Below, in pieces: positions 24,487 through 33,402 of a stretch of DNA of 48,147 bases. The notes beneath the pieces are model-generated. The model worked only from the letters and a program-made list of their open reading frames with translations. It made no database searches and was not told the DNA's origin. A program made the position numbers and the translations under genes. Every line of letters starts with the position of its first letter. The first letter of the stretch is position 1. This DNA is from Gemmata sp. (GTDB lineage: Bacteria > Planctomycetota > Planctomycetia > Gemmatales > Gemmataceae): the NCBI GenBank assembly GCA_025055115.1, contig JANWYJ010000035.1, positions 1 to 48,147 of the forward strand. The letters are read 5' to 3'.

Positions 24487-27400
24487 AGGGATGGGAGCCG
24501 CAGGAGGTCGGGTTCCATGAGGAACAGATGCCGCCGGCCGGGGATGTCGGTAGTGTCGATCAGCACTTTATCTCGGCCACGGAGGACATCGACGAGGGTT
24601 TGGTAGGTCAAACGGATTTCGATAATCGCGCGCCGCTCGGCGAGGATTTTTTCGCGGCGGGTGGCCAAGTCGCGGTCCACGTTGGCTGCATCCTCGCCCG
24701 CGCGGATGCGACTGTCGCGTTCAGCGGCCAGGATTTTCTCTTCCGCCGCGGTGAGCTTGTGTCGAACCGCCGACCATGCCAGAAACGCGTCGCGATCGGC
24801 ACGAGCGGCTTCCAACTTGGCGTGAGCTTCGGCCAGAGCTTGATTTTTCACTCGCCGTTCCTCTTCTTCGGCACGGCGGATAATCCGCGTGGCATCGGCA
24901 GTGGCTTCGTTGATCATCCGGTCGCGTTCTTGAATCGCTTTGGCGACGGAGTGATACGCATCGACAACTTCCGGCGGTGGGTGCAGATCATGCAACGTGA
25001 AGCTATCGAGCGTTACCCCCAAGCCCTCAGGGGCTACCTCGCCAAGCCGCTGTTGCAATCGACGCAGGGCCAGATGCTCCAACTCCACCCGGCGCAAGGT
25101 GAGTAGCTCCAGAAATCGATGGCTCGCCACCAATTCGCGTAAAACCGATTCCGCGCTCGAACGCACCAGGGCTTCGGGGTTGCTGCTGGCGAGGAGGAAT
25201 TGCCGGGGTTGCGTCGTTCGATAACGAACCGTGGCCAACACCACAACCAAATCACCATCTCCAGTGATCATGACGGCTTCATCGGTCAGAGGAGTGATTT
25301 CGTTACCGTGGGGGCTGGCCCACCAATTCCCCGTCGTTGGCCCCTTGGGGCTACCGGCGACATAGCGGAAGCCAATCTCCAGTGTGCGGACTTCACCTGG
25401 TCGAATGCGGGTGATGGTTTCGATGGGCCACGGCCAGCGCAGGTGGAGGCCGGCTTCCAAATCGGCTTCGACAGCGCCAAAACGGCGAACGATACCGACT
25501 TCCCCCGTCTCGATCAGGGTCCAGCTGGTTCCTAACCAGCTCAAGGTGACCACAGCCGCAGCCACGGCACCGACGGTTCGCCACCGGTGTGTCAGTTCAT
25601 GAAGAACGTCATTGATCGAAAACCGCTCCAGCCACTCTTCGAGCTGTTGGGCCGCCGATTTGACACGTGCGAATGTGCGGTGCGAGCCGATACGCTCGAA
25701 AGCCAGTAAGCGCAGGGAATTCAACAGCACTGCCAGAGATGCGAATTGATGATAGATGACGCCCACCAATGGCGCTGATTCGTACCAATCCGGCGCTGTC
25801 GCAACAAGCGGCCACAGCCAACCGGTCAGCAGCACGCCCACAAGATTGACGGCGAAGGCAAAGATGAGGATGTTTTGGCGAATAATACGCACCGTTTCGC
25901 GTGCCAGGCGCACCAACAACGGCAGTGGTTTGAGCGGTTCGCCCATCAGCACAATGTCGCCGGCTTCCGCGGCAATGTCGGTGCCACGACCGCCGCCAAT
26001 AGCGATGCCCACGCCAGCCCGGGCTAACGCTGGCGCGTCGTTGATGCCATCGCCCACAAACGCCACATAAGAACCGGTGGTCGCGGTTTTCTCACTCTGG
26101 GCAGCGATCCATTCCGCTTTTTGAACCGGAGTCAGTTCGGCGTGAAATTCGGTCACTGGCAGCTGTTCGGCCACGGCGCTGGCTGCGGCAGTGCGGTCGC
26201 CGGTCAGCAACGCGAGGGGGGCGATGCCCAACGCGCGCAAGTCGGCCAGTACGGCAGCCGCTTCCGCCCGCAGAGTGTCGCGCGCACCTATCACCCCCAG
26301 AACCTGACTGTTGCGTGCGACCAGCAAGGCTGTTTGCCCCGTGGTATCGAGCTGTTCGAGGGCCGCCAGTGCTTCGGGAGGAATCCACAGACCGTGTTCT
26401 TCAAGGAATCGACGTGTTCCGACCACGATCGTCGAACCACCGGCCTTGGCCGTGATGCCAGCGCCGGGGTGGGCTTGGAATTCTTCGACCCCCGGGAGAG
26501 AGCCATTCCTTTCCATCGCCTGCTGCACCAAGAGCCGGGCGATGGGGTGTTCGCTGCGTTGCTCGGCGGTCGCCGCAGTGATCAGTAGTTCATCGCTGTT
26601 GCCCTGGAGGGGAATAACATCGCCCAGTTGTAATCGGCCTTCGGTCAGAGTACCAGTTTTGTCGAAAGCAAAGGCTGTGGTGTGGGCGAGGCGTTCGAGG
26701 GCTGAGCCACCTTTGATCAGAACCCCGGTGCCAGCTAACCGGCCCAGGGCGGCGATCACCGCCGCCGGTGTGGCCAAAATCAGCGCACAGGGGCAGGCGA
26801 CGACCAATACGGCCAACGCGGGGTAGGCGGCCACCTTCGCCGCAGCGCGAAATGTTGGGGGGGGAAAACCTGGCGGGGGAGTCCCCGAAAGTTGATAAGC
26901 GACGTTACCCGCAAAGGTCAGCAACGCCAGGGCCAAGACCACCGGCAGGAAGTAGCGGGCGAGTTTGTCGGCATAGCGTTCGAGGGGGGCTTTGTCCTTG
27001 AGGGCCTGCGCGGTCAGTTCGATCACCTGACCGGCGACGGTTTCTTTGGCCACTTTTTGGGCTTCGATCGTCAAGGCCCCATGCTGCACGATGGAGCCAG
27101 CCAGAATGGTATCGCCGGGGCCTTTATCCACGGGCAGGCTTTCCCCCGTCAGGGCGCTGGTATCCACAGCCGAGCGGCCCTCTAACACCACGCCATCGAC
27201 CGGCACACGGCCCCCGGGCTTGACCACCACCTTATCACCCACAATGACATCTGCGGTGAAGGTGCGAACCTCGACCCCATCCCGGAGAACCCAACAGCGT
27301 TTCGGGAATAACTCCGCCAACTGACCCAACGCCCGCTGTGTCCGCGCAAAAGTGTAGGCTTCCAAAGATTCGCCGACCAAACCGATGAAGACCACTTCCG

Positions 27401-27728
27401 CCGCCACAACGGGTTCCTTCATCAGAATGGCGGCCAATGCGGCAATCGCTAGCGCCAGATCGGCGCCGATGCGTCCCTCAAAGAGCGATTCGAGTGACGT
27501 GTACAGTACGCGCGCGCCACCCAGGATGGCCGCGAGCAGGGCGTAGCGGAAGCCACGAATCTCGCGGGGCCACGAGACGGTTTCCATCCCTTGCGCGCTC
27601 AGCCAGTTCGCTACCACCGGCCACAAATCGGCCGCCAACAACACCCCGATGATGGCGGTGAACACATACAACCCCAACGGCGATTCTGACCGGAAGGGGT
27701 CATCAACAGTCCGAATCTCCCGATGCAT
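24456..27728 (-). CDS. P1B-type metal ATPase fused to an HflK-like SPFH protein
   Basis: In this 1090-residue protein residues 1-680 are a heavy-metal P-type ATPase: actuator TGES (194-197), metal-site CPC (312-314), phosphorylation DKTGT (Asp356), SEHP (His394) and hinge GDGINDAP (559-566). No N-terminal HMA domain or Cys-rich metal tail is present. The last membrane segment reads HQFASLAVLLNSLRLL, unlike the usual copper (MxxSS), zinc (DxG) or cobalt (HEGGT) signatures. Residues about 700-1080 resemble HflK: one membrane helix (719-736), SPFH region (TGEVGIVRRFG, EAVMITGDGDLVVVLATVRY, DPE-like NPEALVRSSAESVLREL) and a long helix rich in Glu/Arg/Ala. HflK normally forms a cage around FtsH with HflC; no hflC is adjacent. 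There is no stop or frame change between the halves. Confidence 0.9.
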   Translation of the reverse strand: MHREIRTVDDPFRSESPLGLYVFTAIIGVLLAADLWPVVANWLSAQGMETVSWPREIRGFRYALLAAILGGARVLYTSLESLFEGRIGADLALAIAALAAILMKEPVVAAEVVFIGLVGESLEAYTFARTQRALGQLAELFPKRCWVLRDGVEVRTFTADVIVGDKVVVKPGGRVPVDGVVLEGRSAVDTSALTGESLPVDKGPGDTILAGSIVQHGALTIEAQKVAKETVAGQVIELTAQALKDKAPLERYADKLARYFLPVVLALALLTFAGNVAYQLSGTPPPGFPPPTFRAAAKVAAYPALAVLVVACPCALILATPAAVIAALGRLAGTGVLIKGGSALERLAHTTAFAFDKTGTLTEGRLQLGDVIPLQGNSDELLITAATAEQRSEHPIARLLVQQAMERNGSLPGVEEFQAHPGAGITAKAGGSTIVVGTRRFLEEHGLWIPPEALAALEQLDTTGQTALLVARNSQVLGVIGARDTLRAEAAAVLADLRALGIAPLALLTGDRTAAASAVAEQLPVTEFHAELTPVQKAEWIAAQSEKTATTGSYVAFVGDGINDAPALARAGVGIAIGGGRGTDIAAEAGDIVLMGEPLKPLPLLVRLARETVRIIRQNILIFAFAVNLVGVLLTGWLWPLVATAPDWYESAPLVGVIYHQFASLAVLLNSLRLLAFERIGSHRTFARVKSAAQQLEEWLERFSINDVLHELTHRWRTVGAVAAAVVTLSWLGTSWTLIETGEVGIVRRFGAVEADLEAGLHLRWPWPIETITRIRPGEVRTLEIGFRYVAGSPKGPTTGNWWASPHGNEITPLTDEAVMITGDGDLVVVLATVRYRTTQPRQFLLASSNPEALVRSSAESVLRELVASHRFLELLTLRRVELEHLALRRLQQRLGEVAPEGLGVTLDSFTLHDLHPPPEVVDAYHSVAKAIQERDRMINEATADATRIIRRAEEEERRVKNQALAEAHAKLEAARADRDAFLAWSAVRHKLTAAEEKILAAERDSRIRAGEDAANVDRDLATRREKILAERRAIIEIRLTYQTLVDVLRGRDKVLIDTTDIPGRRHLFLMEPDLLRLPSLPASPKDREP

Positions 27729-27848
27729 ACTGCCATCTTACAGGTTGTGGCCGTGAGAGCAGGTGAGGATTCTGTGTGAACAAACGAAGTTGGCATCCGG
27801 CGGTTTTCGTAAATCGAACAAGAGGAATAGTTGTGTTGTGAGGAACGC

Positions 27849-29108
27849 ATGCTCCGGGTGTTGCAAGCCACTACCTTCCGCTCCCTGCGGCACCGGCATT
27901 ATCGGCGCTACTTTACCGGACAAATTGTCTCGTTTGTCGGCACCTGGATGCAGTCGGCGGCGCTGATGTGGCTGATGTACGACCGTACGCACGATCCGCG
28001 CTGGCCGTCGTGGTTGATCGTTGCCCAGATTGGGCCGACGATTCTTTTGGGTCCGTGGGGTGGGGCTTTGGCCGATCGCAACCCCAAACGGCAGTTGGTT
28101 TTCACCACACAATCTGCGTTTCTGCTCAACGCCATCGCCCTCACCGCGGTTGTCGCGACCGGTTTGGCGCTGCCCGCAGTGGTGTTGGTGTTGGTGGCGA
28201 TCAACGGGGTGATTCAAGCGGTCGATTTGCCAGCGCGGCTAGCCTTTGTCCCCGATTTGGTTCCCAAGGAAGACCTGATCAATGCTGTGGGGTTGAATTC
28301 CTTGGTGTTCAATGGGGCACGGATGCTCGGTCCGGCGCTGGCGGGCGTGTGCTTCATCCTGGCCAACGCCGCGCAACCGTGGCTTCCGGCGGATGCGAAC
28401 CCGGTCACCGTTGGCGCCACGGCTTGTTTCGCGGCCAATGCCCTGAGCTTTGTGGCGGTGTTGCGCGCGTTGTGGGGTATTCCCGAACCGCCTCAGCATG
28501 ACCCGACCCAGCGCGGCTCGATGTGGGATGGCTTCCGCTATTTGCGTGGCCATCCGGCGTTGGGGGGATTGGTCGGTTTAACCTTCTTTGTCTGCATCTT
28601 TGGCTGGCCAGTGATTAGCGTGTTGCCGGCCTACACCCGGCTGCGGCTAGGATTGAAGGAAGACGCTTACAGTTTGCTTCTGAGTGCTTTGGGAGCCGGC
28701 GCCTTGCTGGCGGCATTGGCAACGGCCACATTCGGCAATGTGCGGCGGCGAACGACATTTCTCCTGTTGGGCGTCGTGTGTACCGCGTTAGCGCTATTCG
28801 GCTTAGGTGTAGCGGCCGACGCTCTGAGCGCCGGCGTGTGTTGTACCGCGACAGGGTTTGGCCTTATTCTTTATCTCTCGACGGGTCAATCGGTTCTGCA
28901 GCTGGCGGTGCCCGATGCGATGCGCGGCCGGGTGATGGCCTGGTGGGCGATGACGCTCAGTGCCAGCGCGCCGTTGGGGCATTTGCTCGTAGGCCAGATG
29001 ATTGCCACACTCAACGAAGTGGGTTGGGTCCTGTGGGGAATGGCGGCCGGGGTCGCAACGGCTGCGACGGGCTTGGCTGTTCTGTTAGCCCTCCGCAAGC
29101 CCTCATAA
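27849..29108 (+). CDS. MFS transporter, EntS/MFS_3-like exporter
   Basis: The 419-residue membrane protein has about 12 hydrophobic segments. N-terminal FRSLRHRHYRRYFTGQIVSFVGTWMQSAAL and the loop GGALADRNPKRQLV are typical of the MFS_3 (enterobactin-exporter-like) group, as is DLPARLAFVPDLVPKEDLINAVGLNSLVFNGARMLGP, which is abbreviated here as DLPARLAFVPDLV with later NARMLGP-like residues. The substrate is unknown. The ATG at 27849 follows TGAGGAACGC; an upstream TTG in frame is less likely. It diverges from the ATPase-HflK gene with about 120 bases between starts, so the two may share a control region. Confidence 0.85.
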   Translation: MLRVLQATTFRSLRHRHYRRYFTGQIVSFVGTWMQSAALMWLMYDRTHDPRWPSWLIVAQIGPTILLGPWGGALADRNPKRQLVFTTQSAFLLNAIALTAVVATGLALPAVVLVLVAINGVIQAVDLPARLAFVPDLVPKEDLINAVGLNSLVFNGARMLGPALAGVCFILANAAQPWLPADANPVTVGATACFAANALSFVAVLRALWGIPEPPQHDPTQRGSMWDGFRYLRGHPALGGLVGLTFFVCIFGWPVISVLPAYTRLRLGLKEDAYSLLLSALGAGALLAALATATFGNVRRRTTFLLLGVVCTALALFGLGVAADALSAGVCCTATGFGLILYLSTGQSVLQLAVPDAMRGRVMAWWAMTLSASAPLGHLLVGQMIATLNEVGWVLWGMAAGVATAATGLAVLLALRKPS

Positions 29109-29142
29109 GAACACAATGCCTCGCGACACAGCCGAAAACCGC

Positions 29143-30078
29143 TCAGGAGTCGCGCCAATGGCCGCTAGGCCAGGTCCAATCGCGGATGGGGTCGAGCAGT
29201 TTCATCACCTCGGTCAGAAGTTGCGTATCTATCGGTTCGGTCATAGCACGCAGGTTGACTTCCAGTTCGCTGCGGCGCGCCGCACCGGTGATGGTGCATG
29301 GAATGCGTTTTTGCGCATAGGCGAATTGCATGCCCAGAAAGCTGATGTCGGCGCCGCGATGGCGGCACAGCTCGGCCGCTTGGCGGCAGGCCGCAACAAT
29401 CTCAGGCTGCCCGGGGAACCACGGTTGCGGGCCTTGGTTCGTCAGAAGCCCCATGGCCAGAGGGCTGGCATTCATCACCCCGGTGCCGCGCGCTTCTGCT
29501 ACTGGCAGAAGCTCGGTAAGAAGTCGCGTGTTGAAGAGGTTGTAGTGCGCGTAACTGATCACTGCGTCGAGTTCGCAGCGTACGATCGCCTGTTTCAAGA
29601 GTCCCAGTGGGTAGCATGACATGCCGATGTAGCGGGTTTTGCCTTCTTGCTTGAGGTCTTGCAATACTCGATAGGTTTCGTGGAAAACATATTCGTAATC
29701 GTCGGCAAATTCGATGTCGTGGGCCAGAAGAATATCGACATAATCGGTGCGCAGCCGCCGCAGCGAGGCTTCCACACAGCGGCGCGTGCCGGCGGGGGTG
29801 AAGTCGAATTCGGCTTTGTCGAGCCGGCAGGCTTTGGTGCAAATGAAGACCTTCTTGCGCAGGCCGCCCTCGAGAGCCTGGCCCAGATAGTCTTCGGCCA
29901 GTCCCCGGCCGTAATACGCGGCTGTGTCGAAGAGGTTCACGCCGGCGTCGATGGCGGCATGAACGCAGTCGCGGACCTCGTCGAAGGCTACTGGGCCGTA
30001 CTGTTGACCGAAGGCCGCGCCTCCTTGGGCCAAGCTGGAGACCAGCAAATCCGTTTTTCCCAACTTGCGGTAGTCCAT
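29143..30078 (-). CDS. Aldo/keto reductase, L-galactose-dehydrogenase-like
   Basis: The 311-residue NAD(P)-dependent oxidoreductase has the AKR tetrad Asp51, Tyr56, Lys82 and His120. Several segments follow plant L-galactose dehydrogenase closely: LAHDIEF, LKQEGKTRYIGM, SPLAMGLLTNQGPQPW and the C-terminal LLDPIRDWTWPSG. It probably oxidises an aldose at C1, though the sugar is not certain. GGGAG precedes the ATG. It is the second gene of an operon, 19 bases after the Gfo/Idh gene, which fits a small sugar-oxidation pathway. Confidence 0.9.
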   Translation of the reverse strand: MDYRKLGKTDLLVSSLAQGGAAFGQQYGPVAFDEVRDCVHAAIDAGVNLFDTAAYYGRGLAEDYLGQALEGGLRKKVFICTKACRLDKAEFDFTPAGTRRCVEASLRRLRTDYVDILLAHDIEFADDYEYVFHETYRVLQDLKQEGKTRYIGMSCYPLGLLKQAIVRCELDAVISYAHYNLFNTRLLTELLPVAEARGTGVMNASPLAMGLLTNQGPQPWFPGQPEIVAACRQAAELCRHRGADISFLGMQFAYAQKRIPCTITGAARRSELEVNLRAMTEPIDTQLLTEVMKLLDPIRDWTWPSGHWRDS

Positions 30079-30097
30079 GGGAAACTCCCGAGGGCCG

Positions 30098-31078
30098 TTA
30101 GAGCGTGACGATGCACTTCTGCGCGATACTCTTCTCCGCGGCTTCGATCATCCGTTGCGCCATCAGCGCATCATCGAGCGTGGATAGCGGTGCACGGCCC
30201 AGCCGTAAGCACTCGACGAGGAAGTGCCGCACTTCATTGGTAATGGAACCTTGATATGCAGTATACGTTTGTGAATGCACTAAGCCTGGTTTGATTTCGA
30301 CATGATCGCGATAGCTATAGCGGGTGCTGCCCCCGGTGCCGATGACCTTGACCATAACCGTCCAGGGGTCGGCGGCGTGATCGTCGGCGGCGAAACTGGC
30401 GCAGAAGTGGGCCAGTGCTCCATTGGCGAGGCGCATCTGGACCATGGCAATATCTTCTTCAGTGTATTGCTGGTAGTGCAAAGTCGCTTTCATCGCACAC
30501 AGTTCCACCGGCGGGCCGACAAGATACAGCAGAATGTACGAGTGGTGGGTGAGGATTTGCCGGACGACACCGGGATAGCGTTGGGCCACCTCTTCGGGGT
30601 GATGGATGTTGTACATCACATAGGCTGAGACGATCCGACCCAAATCCCCGTTTTCGACCAATTCCCGGGTTCGCTGCATGCTCTGTTCATAAATATAGTT
30701 ATGACCCGGCATGCAGATCAGGTCTTTGGCTTCGGCCAGCGCTTTCATCCGCTCGATTTCGGCGACATTGACCCCGACCGGTTTCTCGACCAGAACGTGT
30801 TTGCCGGCCCCCAGCGCCAGCGCGGTGTATTCCAAGTGGGTTTCCAGATTGGTCAGGACAAAGACCGCATCAATGGCCGGATCGCTGACCAATTCTTCTG
30901 CGCTGGGGTAGCTTCGGCAACCAAACTGTTCGGCACGCTGTTGGGCGCGATCCGGATTGCGGTTCCATAAGCCCACAAGCCGCGCCCCGGGGCATTTCTT
31001 CACCGCGGCCGCATGAAGAATCGAAACATCCCCGGCACCAATAAACCCCACACCGAGCGTTTCTTTGCGGATGGGCAT
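30098..31078 (-). CDS. Gfo/Idh/MocA-family oxidoreductase
   Basis: The 326-residue protein has an N-terminal Rossmann fold (GFIGAGDVS, 11-19), the EKPVGVN motif with catalytic-type Lys99, and a C-terminal alpha/beta domain with HHSYILLYLVG. Family members oxidise or reduce sugars, inositols or their derivatives with NAD(P). No Tat signal is present, so it is cytoplasmic, unlike many planctomycete paralogues. AAGGAGG lies 7 bases before the ATG. It heads an operon with the aldo/keto reductase and likely acts on the same substrate route. Confidence 0.9.
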   Translation of the reverse strand: MPIRKETLGVGFIGAGDVSILHAAAVKKCPGARLVGLWNRNPDRAQQRAEQFGCRSYPSAEELVSDPAIDAVFVLTNLETHLEYTALALGAGKHVLVEKPVGVNVAEIERMKALAEAKDLICMPGHNYIYEQSMQRTRELVENGDLGRIVSAYVMYNIHHPEEVAQRYPGVVRQILTHHSYILLYLVGPPVELCAMKATLHYQQYTEEDIAMVQMRLANGALAHFCASFAADDHAADPWTVMVKVIGTGGSTRYSYRDHVEIKPGLVHSQTYTAYQGSITNEVRHFLVECLRLGRAPLSTLDDALMAQRMIEAAEKSIAQKCIVTL

Positions 31079-31096
31079 ATGGCATCCTCCTTACTC

Positions 31097-31188
31097 ATGG
31101 TAGCGTTGTCACTCTATCAACTGGCCGGGGTGTGGCGCTGAATTCTTGTCACGATCGGGGAAGACTATTAGCATGGTAACGGTGTCAC
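31097..31188. repeat. 17-bp imperfect direct repeat between divergent genes
   Basis: CATGGTAGCGTTGTCAC near 31097 recurs as CATGGTAACGGTGTCAC near 31172 with two differences. They flank the divergent promoter region of the oxidoreductase operon and the next gene and could be operator copies or another spacer duplication. Confidence 0.6.
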
Positions 31189-31225
31189 GTCACGTGTGTC
31201 GATTCCTTCGTGGAGGTCTGGTCCC

Positions 31226-32086
31226 ATGTTCGCCGTCCCCCTGGTTGCCTTTCTGATGGCCGCGCCAACGGAACAACATACGTTGGAATGGAAGTTCAAG
31301 GAAGGGGATGTGTTCTACAGCCAGTCCACCATGGTGTTAGATCAAACCATTGAGGTGGGCGGACAGAGCCTTGAGCAGAAAATGGAAATGGAGATGGTCA
31401 TGCGTTTTCGTGTCAAAAGTGTCAAACCCGGCGCGAAAGTGGTGGAAATGACCTATTTGCAATATTCCATGAATGCTGCCAATCTGCCCGCGCAAGACCT
31501 CGCCGACAAATTCAAGGGGCTGACCTTCACAGCCACTCTCGATGACAAACTCCACGTCACCAAACTCGAAGGCTACGACAAGTTCATCGATGCCCTCTCC
31601 GACGGCAACGATGATCTCAAAAAAATGATGAAATCGCTGCTACCTGAGAATACGCTGCGGCAATCGTTCAGTCAGACGTTTCTCGTCACGCCGGGCAAGC
31701 CGGTAGCGGTGGGGGACAAATGGGAGCATACCGACAAAATGGCGATCGGTTTCCTGGGCGACATTGAATCGAAAACGAAGTATCAACTCGCCTCGGTGAA
31801 AGATAACATCGCCACCATCAATCTGACTGGCGACATGACGTTCAAGGCCGGCCAAGCCGACAACTCCCTTCCCTTCCAATTCAAGAAATTGGATATGAAA
31901 GTGGAGAAGTACACCGGTACGCACACCTTCGACCTTCAAATCGGTCGTGTCGCGCAAACCAAGATCGCACTGGAGATGAGCGGTACGATGACGATCGAAG
32001 CCGGTGGAATGGAAGTTGAGGCGAAGCTCCGGCAGAAGATGACGATGGTCGGCAAGAATACGGATAAAAACCCGATCAAGGATTGA
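31226..32086 (+). CDS. Secreted protein, DUF6263-like
   Basis: The 286-residue protein begins with a short signal peptide (FAVPLVAFLMAAPT) after GGAGG; the ATG at 31226 is preferred over an upstream GTG at 31196. The mature part is beta-rich with alternating strands (LEWKFKEGDVFYSQSTMVL, VGDKWEHTDKM, YTGTHTFDLQIGRVAQTKI), the pattern I associate with DUF6263 secreted proteins of planctomycetes. Function is unknown. It is transcribed away from the oxidoreductase operon. Confidence 0.65.
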   Translation: MFAVPLVAFLMAAPTEQHTLEWKFKEGDVFYSQSTMVLDQTIEVGGQSLEQKMEMEMVMRFRVKSVKPGAKVVEMTYLQYSMNAANLPAQDLADKFKGLTFTATLDDKLHVTKLEGYDKFIDALSDGNDDLKKMMKSLLPENTLRQSFSQTFLVTPGKPVAVGDKWEHTDKMAIGFLGDIESKTKYQLASVKDNIATINLTGDMTFKAGQADNSLPFQFKKLDMKVEKYTGTHTFDLQIGRVAQTKIALEMSGTMTIEAGGMEVEAKLRQKMTMVGKNTDKNPIKD

Positions 32087-32171
32087 CCTTCCCGCACAGT
32101 TACCAGCGCCGGTGGGGGGCGTGCTTTGTGCGGCCAGAGCGGAGTCGGGGAACCCTGGCAGGGAAGGGGAG

Positions 32172-32648
32172 TTAGTCTCGTCGCCACAGCCGTTCTTCGA
32201 TGCGTTCCTTGCGGCGGCGGATGATGCCCGGGGTAAAGTTCGGTGGCGGAGGAAGCGAAGGCCCCGAAGAGAAGGAGAAGAAGTCTTTGATCTTCTGGCT
32301 GAGCCGGTCGAGGGCGTCGGGCGGTGTGATGGGCTTGCCATCGGGGCCAATGACCGGAGCCAGAACGTTTTTGGGGTCGATTGTGGTTCCGCGGAAAATA
32401 TCGTAGGGGCGACTGGGATCGTAGGGTCGGGAGGGTTGGCCGGTCGCCGGCAGCGCGGCAGGGGGCGCCGCCGGTGGCAGTTGTTGCCCGACGCGGGGGA
32501 ATTGCCCTATACCCGTGAATGTGCTGACGACCTGCCCCGGCATGGCCGAGTTGCCGATCTGGGGGGTGACCGTCGGAGGTTGGGCGATTCCCGGTGTCGC
32601 CAACAGCAGCGCGCAACCCGCGATGCCACTGACCGCCCATTTTCGCAT
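32172..32648 (-). CDS. Hypothetical secreted Pro-rich protein
   Basis: The 158-residue product has a signal peptide (WAVSGIAGCALLLATPGIAQ, cleavage near AQ-PP). The mature part is Pro/Gly/Gln-rich with RPYDPSRPYDIFRG (an internal RPYD repeat), then a short helix (ALDRLSQKIKDFFSF) and a basic tail RRRKERIEERLWRRD. AGGGGGG gives a good ribosome-binding site for the ATG at 32648. I recognise no domain. The basic tail suggests contact with an acidic surface, DNA or membrane, which is speculation. Confidence 0.6.
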   Translation of the reverse strand: MRKWAVSGIAGCALLLATPGIAQPPTVTPQIGNSAMPGQVVSTFTGIGQFPRVGQQLPPAAPPAALPATGQPSRPYDPSRPYDIFRGTTIDPKNVLAPVIGPDGKPITPPDALDRLSQKIKDFFSFSSGPSLPPPPNFTPGIIRRRKERIEERLWRRD

Positions 32649-32867
32649 GGCGTACCCCCCTACAGATTCATCCCACGGTTGGGGCGTGATATGCCGTCGG
32701 CCCTTCGCGCCGTCAAGAGCAACCGCAAAAAAAGGGAAAAATCCACTCCCTACCGACCATTCCGATACCGCTTCTCGCTCGCGTGGAAGTAGGCGAGGCG
32801 ACGGTTGACGCGGAAAGAAGCGCCGTAGCGCTGATGGGACAATCGTTGGCAGGCCCGGCGCGTCCGA

Positions 32868-32940
32868 AATGGTCAGCAGGCTCAACAATCAGAATGGTCA
32901 GCAGGATCAACAATCAGAAATGGTCAGTAGGATCAACAAC
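32868..32940. repeat. Three-copy 25-bp tandem array upstream of the cupin gene
   Basis: Copies at 32868-32892, 32893-32917 and 32919-32940 share GGTCAGCAGGATCAACAATC with one to three differences. The array ends 24 bases before the cupin start codon, so it lies in the promoter or leader. Confidence 0.95.
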
Positions 32941-32964
32941 CCTTCACGGAGTGAAAAGCGTCGG

Positions 32965-33294
32965 ATGTCGCGGTTCTTTCCAACAGCGGATGAGTGCGGC
33001 CGGCACACGATCTTCGGGAATGTGACGATCCGCACGTTCGCCGGCGATCATGCCCAACTGTCGTTCGTGGATGTGCCCGCGGGGGGTGTCGTCGATTGGC
33101 ACAGCCACCCCCATGAACAGCTCGGCATGGTTATCTCCGGCACGCTCACCTTTTTCATAGGCGACGAAGAGAAAACATTGACCGCGGGAGATTTCTACTT
33201 CATCCCCGGCGGAGTGCGGCACCGGGTGGTCGCCGTCGGGGGGCCGGCGCAGGCGTTGGACGTCTTCTTCCCCATCCGCGACGAATACCGTTGA
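32965..33294 (+). CDS. Small cupin-domain protein
   Basis: The 109-residue single-domain cupin has the metal-binding motif WHSHPHEQLG and the second motif FYFIPGGVRHRV. Conserved cupin His and Glu residues are present, so it should bind a divalent metal. Small cupins act as sugar isomerases, dioxygenases or sensors, and this one cannot be narrowed. The ATG at 32965 begins the homologous region; the longer in-frame start at 32869 would translate the tandem repeat and is unlikely. GGAG is 13 bases upstream, a loose spacing. Confidence 0.85.
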   Translation: MSRFFPTADECGRHTIFGNVTIRTFAGDHAQLSFVDVPAGGVVDWHSHPHEQLGMVISGTLTFFIGDEEKTLTAGDFYFIPGGVRHRVVAVGGPAQALDVFFPIRDEYR

Positions 33295-33402
33295 AGGGCA
33301 GCATCATCGGGTACAAAGCCTCTTGTGGCCTCCCATCACAACTGGCTGCCCTTGTTGCGCCGCGCCCCGGTGAAATCCTCGGACGCAAGGCCCTTGTGCC
33401 GC

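Noticed and set aside
32869-32964. Longer start for the cupin protein
   Set aside because: The extra 32 residues simply translate the 25-bp tandem array (NNQNGQQDQQ) and precede the conserved domain.
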